Source: JAXJYR01 sp964593515
GTDB lineage: Bacteria > Bacillota_I > Bacilli_A > Erysipelotrichales > Erysipelotrichaceae
NCBI GenBank assembly: GCA_964593515.1
Contig: CAZQJH010000051.1
Span: 1 to 10,116 of the forward strand
DNA length: 10,116 bases
Reading direction: 5' to 3'
The translations under genes were made by a program, and so were the position numbers. Below, in pieces: positions 7,250 through 10,116 of this stretch (positions are counted from its first letter, which is position 1; each line of letters begins with the position of its first letter). The notes below the pieces were generated by a model. The model ran no database searches. It was given only the letters and a program-made list of their open reading frames with translations, and had not been told where the DNA came from.

Positions 7250-8539
7250 ATGTTAGATATGAAATTTGTCCGTGAAAATCCGGAATTAGTTAAAGAAAAC
7301 ATGCGCAAAAAATTTCAAGATCACAAATTAGATTTAGTTGATCGTGTTATTGAATTAGATGTGCAAAACCGTAGCTTTAAACAACGTGGAGATGAAATCC
7401 GTGCGAAACGTAATGCTTTAAGTAAACAAATTGGAGCCTTAATGGGACAAGGTAAAAAAGATGAAGCAAACGAAGTTAAAGCTCAAGTAACAGCGATGGC
7501 TGATGAAATGAAACAATTAGAAGAAAATGAAGCTAAAGTTAGTGCTGAAATTAAAGAAATTATGATGAAAATCCCTAATATCATTGATCCATCAGTACCA
7601 ATTGGTAAAGATGATAGTGAAAATGTGGAATTACAAAAATATGGAGAACCAATTATTCCTGATTTTGAAATTCCTTACCACACTGATATTATGGCTCGTT
7701 TTGATGGAATTGATTTAGATGCTGCTCGTAAAGTTGCTGGAAATGGATTCTATTACTTAATGGGAGATATTGCCCGTTTACATTCAGGTATTATTGCTTA
7801 TGCACGTGATTTTATGATTGATCGTGGCTTTACTTATGTTGTTCCACCTTACATGATTCGTTCAAATGTTGTAACTGGAGTTATGTCTTTTGAAGAAATG
7901 GAAGGAATGATGTATAAAATTGAAGGGGAAGATTTATACTTAATTGGTACTTCTGAACACTCAATGATTGGTAAATTTATTGATACAATTTTAGATGATG
8001 ATAAGTTACCATATACTTATACTTCTTACTCTCCATGTTTCCGTAAAGAAAAAGGAGCACATGGTATTGAAGAACGTGGAGTATACCGTATTCACCAATT
8101 TGAAAAACAAGAAATGATCGTTGTTTGTAAACCAGAAGAAAGTGCTGATTGGTTCGTGAAGTTATATACAAACACTGTTGATTTATTCCGTAGCTTAGAT
8201 ATTCCAGTTCGTACTTTAGAATGTTGTTCTGGAGACTTAGCTGATTTAAAATGTAAGTCAGTAGATGTTGAAGCTTTCTCTCCTCGTCAAAACAAATATT
8301 TCGAAGTAGGAAGTTGTTCAAACTTAACTGATGCCCAAGCTCGTCGTTTAGGTATTCGTGTTAAAGATAAAGATGGAAACAAATACTATGCTCATACTTT
8401 AAACAACACAGTAGTTGCACCTCCACGTATGTTAATTGCTTTCTTAGAAAACAACTTACAAGCTGATGGTTCAGTTAAGATTCCTGAAGCCTTAAGACCA
8501 TACATGGGTAGTAAAGATATTATCATTCCTAAAAACTAA
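7250..8539 (+). CDS. serS: Seryl-tRNA synthetase (divergent class II SerRS)
   Basis: SerRS charges tRNA-Ser, and tRNA-Sec where present, with serine in the cytoplasm. It has 429 residues. An N-terminal antiparallel coiled-coil arm (about 30-108, rich in Lys/Glu and Ala) binds the long variable arm of tRNA-Ser. The class II core follows, with the serine-binding TSE (Thr234-Glu236), motif 2 CFRKEKGAHG (Arg265, Glu267) and motif 3 NNTVVAPPR ending at Arg393, then the family tail LRPYMG. TSEHSMIGKF, ERGVYRIHQFEKQEMI and NNTVVAPPR differ from the LIPTAEVP and NGSGLAVGR forms of E. coli and B. subtilis SerRS. From memory, this variant occurs in other Clostridia-type Firmicutes. AAAGGAG (7235-7241) sits 8 bases before the ATG. 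The gene is monocistronic, T-box controlled and ends at its own terminator. Confidence 0.97.
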   Translation: MLDMKFVRENPELVKENMRKKFQDHKLDLVDRVIELDVQNRSFKQRGDEIRAKRNALSKQIGALMGQGKKDEANEVKAQVTAMADEMKQLEENEAKVSAEIKEIMMKIPNIIDPSVPIGKDDSENVELQKYGEPIIPDFEIPYHTDIMARFDGIDLDAARKVAGNGFYYLMGDIARLHSGIIAYARDFMIDRGFTYVVPPYMIRSNVVTGVMSFEEMEGMMYKIEGEDLYLIGTSEHSMIGKFIDTILDDDKLPYTYTSYSPCFRKEKGAHGIEERGVYRIHQFEKQEMIVVCKPEESADWFVKLYTNTVDLFRSLDIPVRTLECCSGDLADLKCKSVDVEAFSPRQNKYFEVGSCSNLTDAQARRLGIRVKDKDGNKYYAHTLNNTVVAPPRMLIAFLENNLQADGSVKIPEALRPYMGSKDIIIPKN

Positions 8540-8545
8540 GATTTG

Positions 8546-8577
8546 AAAAGTGATTTCGTTGGAAATCACTTTTTTTT
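8546..8577 (+). terminator. Intrinsic terminator after serS
   Basis: A perfect 12-bp stem (8546-8557 with 8562-8573) with loop GTTG is followed through an 8-base T run (8570-8577). It starts 6 bases after the serS stop. The A-run on the 5' side could support weak function in the opposite direction. Confidence 0.94.
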
Positions 8578-8580
8578 CGA

Positions 8581-8596
8581 TGTTCCACGTGAAACT
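8581..8596 (+). promoter_or_regulatory. parS centromere-like site (ParB/Spo0J binding)
   Basis: TGTTCCACGTGAAACT matches the bacterial parS consensus TGTTNCACGTGAAACA at 15 of 16 positions counting the free base; only the last base differs. It contains the CACGTG core with near-complete inverted repeats. ParB spreads from such sites and loads SMC, helping origin segregation. The location, intergenic, 3 bases after the serS terminator and within about 10 kb of dnaN, fits the usual origin-proximal clustering of parS sites. Confidence 0.88.
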
Positions 8597-8784
8597 AATT
8601 GTTTTTACTTAAAAATCACGATATTTTTTAGTGGTTATAAAAGATAAAAATATTCGATATACTTCGATTGTTTTCTTGTTTATAAATGTGAAATTAAGGT
8701 TTCTGATTTGCATTGAGTTTCCATTACCAAGATATTTACTCATCTCGATTGCTAATATTGGCTTAAAAAAACTTAGTTTTAATA
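8597..8784 (+). other. AT-rich intergenic stretch with no recognised gene
   Basis: I find no open reading frame, tRNA or strong hairpin in these 188 bases between parS and the SRP RNA promoter. A TGCTAATATT sequence (8750-8759) repeats the extended -10 region of the SRP RNA promoter 55 bases further on, so a weak second promoter is possible, but its -35 region is poor. Confidence 0.5.
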
Positions 8785-8813
8785 TTGATTTTTAGTGTTA
8801 TGTGTGCTAATAT
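8785..8813 (+). promoter_or_regulatory. Promoter of the SRP RNA gene
   Basis: TTGATT (8785-8790), a 17-base spacer and TAATAT (8808-8813) with a preceding TGC form an extended -10 promoter. The predicted start, 8819-8821, falls exactly where the SRP RNA terminal helix begins. Confidence 0.75.
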
Positions 8814-8818
8814 TAAAT

Positions 8819-8902
8819 AGCTATCGCAATAGTATCTCTCGAATCAGGTCAGGTCAGGAATGAAGCAGCCTTAAGAAGCCACTGCTATGTGCGGTAGTTT
8901 TT
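8819..8902 (+). ncRNA. ffs: Signal recognition particle RNA, small 4.5S-like type
   Basis: This RNA is the scaffold of the signal recognition particle; with Ffh it targets nascent membrane and secreted proteins to FtsY. The Ffh-binding core is visible: CAGGTCAGGT (8845-8854), a GGAA tetraloop (8857-8860) closed by A-T, and GAAGCAGCC (8862-8870). The ends close a long hairpin: CTATCGCA (8821-8828) pairs with TGCGGTAG (8890-8897), and ATAGTA (8829-8834) with TGCTAT (8883-8888), leaving G8889 bulged. The total is about 80 nucleotides, so there is no Alu domain, unlike the roughly 270-base scRNA of B. subtilis. The closing hairpin followed by T-rich sequence (from 8898) can end transcription. The ends are estimated to within a few bases. 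Confidence 0.93.
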
Positions 8903-8910
8903 ATTTTATT

Positions 8911-8915
8911 GAGGT
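8911..8915 (+). promoter_or_regulatory. Ribosome binding site deciding the tadA start
   Basis: GAGGT lies 7 bases before ATG 8923. The longer in-frame ATG at 8887 sits inside the 3' arm of the SRP RNA and has no such site, so 8923 is the supported start. Confidence 0.82.
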
Positions 8916-8922
8916 TAAAATT

Positions 8923-9399
8923 ATGGATGAAAAAATGATGAAGTATGCCATCAAAGAAGCACATAAAGCTTTAGCTAAAGATGAAGTACCAATTGGGTGT
9001 GTGATCGTTCATGATGGTAAAATTATTGCCCGTGGTCACAATTTACGTGAATCCAAACAACAATCAATAGCCCATGCGGAAATTATCGCTATTCAAAAAG
9101 CTTGTAAGAAAATTGGTAGCTGGCGTTTAGAAGAATGTACGCTATATGTGACATTAGAACCATGTCCAATGTGTGCAGGAGCTATTCTTCAATCACGTAT
9201 TCCTAGAGTGGTTTATGGTGCAAATGATTTTAAAGGTGGATGCATTGAATCTAATTTCGCAATGTATAAAATTAAAGGTTTAAATCATTATCCCCAAACT
9301 CAAGGAGGAATTTTAGCCGATGAATGTGGTACTTTATTAACATCATTTTTTAAAAACAAACGTAAAAATAAAAAGCAAAATTCTAGTTTAAATAACTAG
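8923..9399 (+). CDS. tadA: tRNA-specific adenosine deaminase TadA
   Basis: TadA is a zinc enzyme that converts the wobble adenosine-34 of tRNA-Arg(ACG) to inosine, so that one tRNA reads CGU, CGC and CGA. It has 158 residues from ATG 8923, near the 161 of B. subtilis TadA. The deaminase signature is complete: HAE (His51, with Glu53 as proton shuttle) and PCPMC (zinc ligands Cys81 and Cys84). The substrate-binding region EVPIGCVIV is at 21-29 and VVYGANDFKGG at 97-106. The C-terminus is basic (KNKRKNKKQ), plausibly contacting tRNA. It lies directly after the SRP RNA with no clear promoter of its own; readthrough from the SRP RNA promoter is one possibility. Its last six codons and stop lie in a terminator hairpin. 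Confidence 0.96.
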   Translation: MDEKMMKYAIKEAHKALAKDEVPIGCVIVHDGKIIARGHNLRESKQQSIAHAEIIAIQKACKKIGSWRLEECTLYVTLEPCPMCAGAILQSRIPRVVYGANDFKGGCIESNFAMYKIKGLNHYPQTQGGILADECGTLLTSFFKNKRKNKKQNSSLNN

Positions 9400-9409
9400 A
9401 ATTTTTTTT
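9377..9409 (+). terminator. Intrinsic terminator overlapping the tadA stop
   Basis: A perfect 12-bp stem (9377-9388 with 9394-9405, core TTCTAGTT/AACTAGAA) has a TAAAT loop and an 8-T run (9402-9409). The tadA TAG (9397-9399) lies in the 3' arm, so ribosomes finishing tadA would cover the hairpin. Confidence 0.9.
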
Positions 9410-9460
9410 GGTTTTATGCAATTATAATGTCATTTAACTATACAAATGTTAGGTGATTTT

Positions 9461-9469
9461 TGGTATAAT
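9461..9469 (+). promoter_or_regulatory. Extended -10 promoter for dnaX
   Basis: TGG followed by a perfect TATAAT (9464-9469) forms an extended -10. At 17-bp spacing the -35 reads TACAAA, which is weak. The surrounding bases resemble the yaaA promoter (GATTTT before TGGTATAAT in both). Predicted transcription start is near 9476, giving a leader of about 18 bases. Confidence 0.8.
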
Positions 9470-9493
9470 TATAGATGAGAAAGTTGGTGAACT

Positions 9494-10116
9494 ATGGCAT
9501 ATAAAGCATTATATCGTAAATATCGACCTGACTCATTTGCGGAAGTTGCAGGTCAAAAACATATTGTTCAAACTTTAAAAAATGCGATTGAAGATAATAA
9601 AATTGCACATGCATATTTATTTTGTGGTCCACGTGGTACCGGAAAGACTTCAATTGCAAAGATTTTTGCGAAAACAATCAACTGTACTAGTGATCATAAA
9701 CCTTGTATGGAATGTGATAACTGTAAAGCTATGGCGGCTGGTAATCATCCTGATGTTATTGAAATTGACGCTGCAAGTAATAACGGGGTTGAAGAAGTAC
9801 GTAATTTGATTGACCAAGTAAAATATGCGCCTTTAAAAGGTAAATATAAAGTTTATATTATCGATGAAGTTCATATGATGTCGACTGGGGCTTTCAATGC
9901 TTTATTAAAGACCATTGAAGAACCACCTGCTCATGTGATTTTCATTCTCGCGACTACTGAACCTTATAAAATCTTACCGACAATTATTTCTAGATGTCAA
10001 CGTTTTGACTTTAATAAGGTACCTCAGAGTGAAATTATTCGCCGTATTAATACGGTTTTAGCTAGTGAGAATATTACTGCTAGTGATAAAGTAGTGAAAT
10101 TAATTGCTCAATTAGC
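9494..10116 (+). CDS. dnaX: DNA polymerase III subunit tau/gamma, 3'-partial
   Basis: DnaX is the ATPase of the clamp loader that opens the DnaN ring and places it on primed DNA; the long tau form also links polymerases to the helicase. The first 207 residues are present, and the frame is open at the window end. The start MAYKALYRKYRPDSFAEVAGQ is the standard family N-terminus. Walker A is GPRGTGKT (45-52). The zinc-binding cysteines are Cys64, Cys71, Cys74 and Cys77. IDAASNNGVEEVR (91-103) is the usual DnaX block. Walker B is IIDEVH (122-127). Sensor 1 is in ATTEP (153-157), and SRC (166-168) carries the arginine finger. GGTGA (9486-9490) is the likely ribosome site, 3 bases before the ATG. 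It has its own promoter after the tadA terminator. Whether a frameshift makes gamma cannot be seen here. Confidence 0.97.
   Translation, partial: MAYKALYRKYRPDSFAEVAGQKHIVQTLKNAIEDNKIAHAYLFCGPRGTGKTSIAKIFAKTINCTSDHKPCMECDNCKAMAAGNHPDVIEIDAASNNGVEEVRNLIDQVKYAPLKGKYKVYIIDEVHMMSTGAFNALLKTIEEPPAHVIFILATTEPYKILPTIISRCQRFDFNKVPQSEIIRRINTVLASENITASDKVVKLIAQL

Noticed and set aside
7799..7814. CACGTGA core inside serS
   Set aside because: The flanks do not match parS beyond the core, and there is no inverted symmetry.
7977..8321. Minus-strand open frame antisense to serS
   Set aside because: It lies wholly within the highly conserved serS, has no ribosome site or recognisable domain, and its composition is that expected of a complementary-strand shadow.
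8887..9399. tadA starting at ATG 8887
   Set aside because: That ATG is part of the SRP RNA 3' arm; the extra 12 residues have no family match, and ATG 8923 has a GAGGT site.
9627..9642. Second parS-like CACGTG sequence (TGGTCCACGTGGTACC)
   Set aside because: It has four mismatches to parS and is produced by codons of the DnaX Walker A loop (Gly-Pro-Arg-Gly-Thr).
9492..9809. Small frames on both strands over the dnaX start
   Set aside because: They overlap the conserved Walker A and zinc-module coding sequence of dnaX in other frames and show no features of their own.

Overview
This is an AT-rich window from a low-GC Gram-positive (Firmicutes-type) chromosome close to the replication origin. 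All genes lie on the plus strand. The order dnaN - yaaA - recF - gyrB - gyrA is the classic neighbourhood downstream of dnaA/oriC. A seryl-tRNA T-box leader, extended -10 promoters, strong purine-rich Shine-Dalgarno sites and intrinsic terminators all fit Firmicutes. TGA is a normal stop (yaaA, recF and gyrA end with it), so the mycoplasma code is not used. The short SRP RNA without an Alu domain, the absence of remB between recF and gyrB, and the extreme A+T bias suggest a lineage near Erysipelotrichia/Coprobacillaceae rather than Bacillus. That placement is inference.

Layout. (1) 1-1087: dnaN (sliding clamp), lacking about 16 N-terminal residues, closed by a strong terminator. (2) 1204-6994: an extended -10 promoter followed by yaaA, recF, gyrB and gyrA. 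The first two junctions are 4-base ATGA overlaps, and 13 bases separate gyrB from gyrA. (3) 6972-7229: a near-consensus promoter built into the last codons and stop codon of gyrA, then a complete T-box riboswitch with a UCA (Ser) specifier and a UGGC bulge matching the tRNA-Ser acceptor end. (4) 7250-8539: serS, whose active-site motifs belong to a divergent bacterial SerRS type, then a terminator. (5) 8581-8596: a 15/16 match to the ParB-binding parS site. (6) 8785-8902: a promoter and the short SRP RNA (4.5S-like). (7) 8923-9399: tadA, whose own stop codon lies in its terminator stem. (8) 9464-10116: promoter and 5' part of dnaX (clamp-loader tau/gamma subunit), running off the window.

Together the genes serve chromosome replication (clamp, clamp loader, gyrase), repair (RecF), segregation (parS), and translation and secretion (SerRS, TadA, SRP RNA). 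The window is core genome. I see no mobile element, CRISPR array or clearly new system. The most interesting items are the parS site, the promoter hidden in the gyrA stop with the T-box as the only visible terminator after gyrA, and the divergent SerRS.
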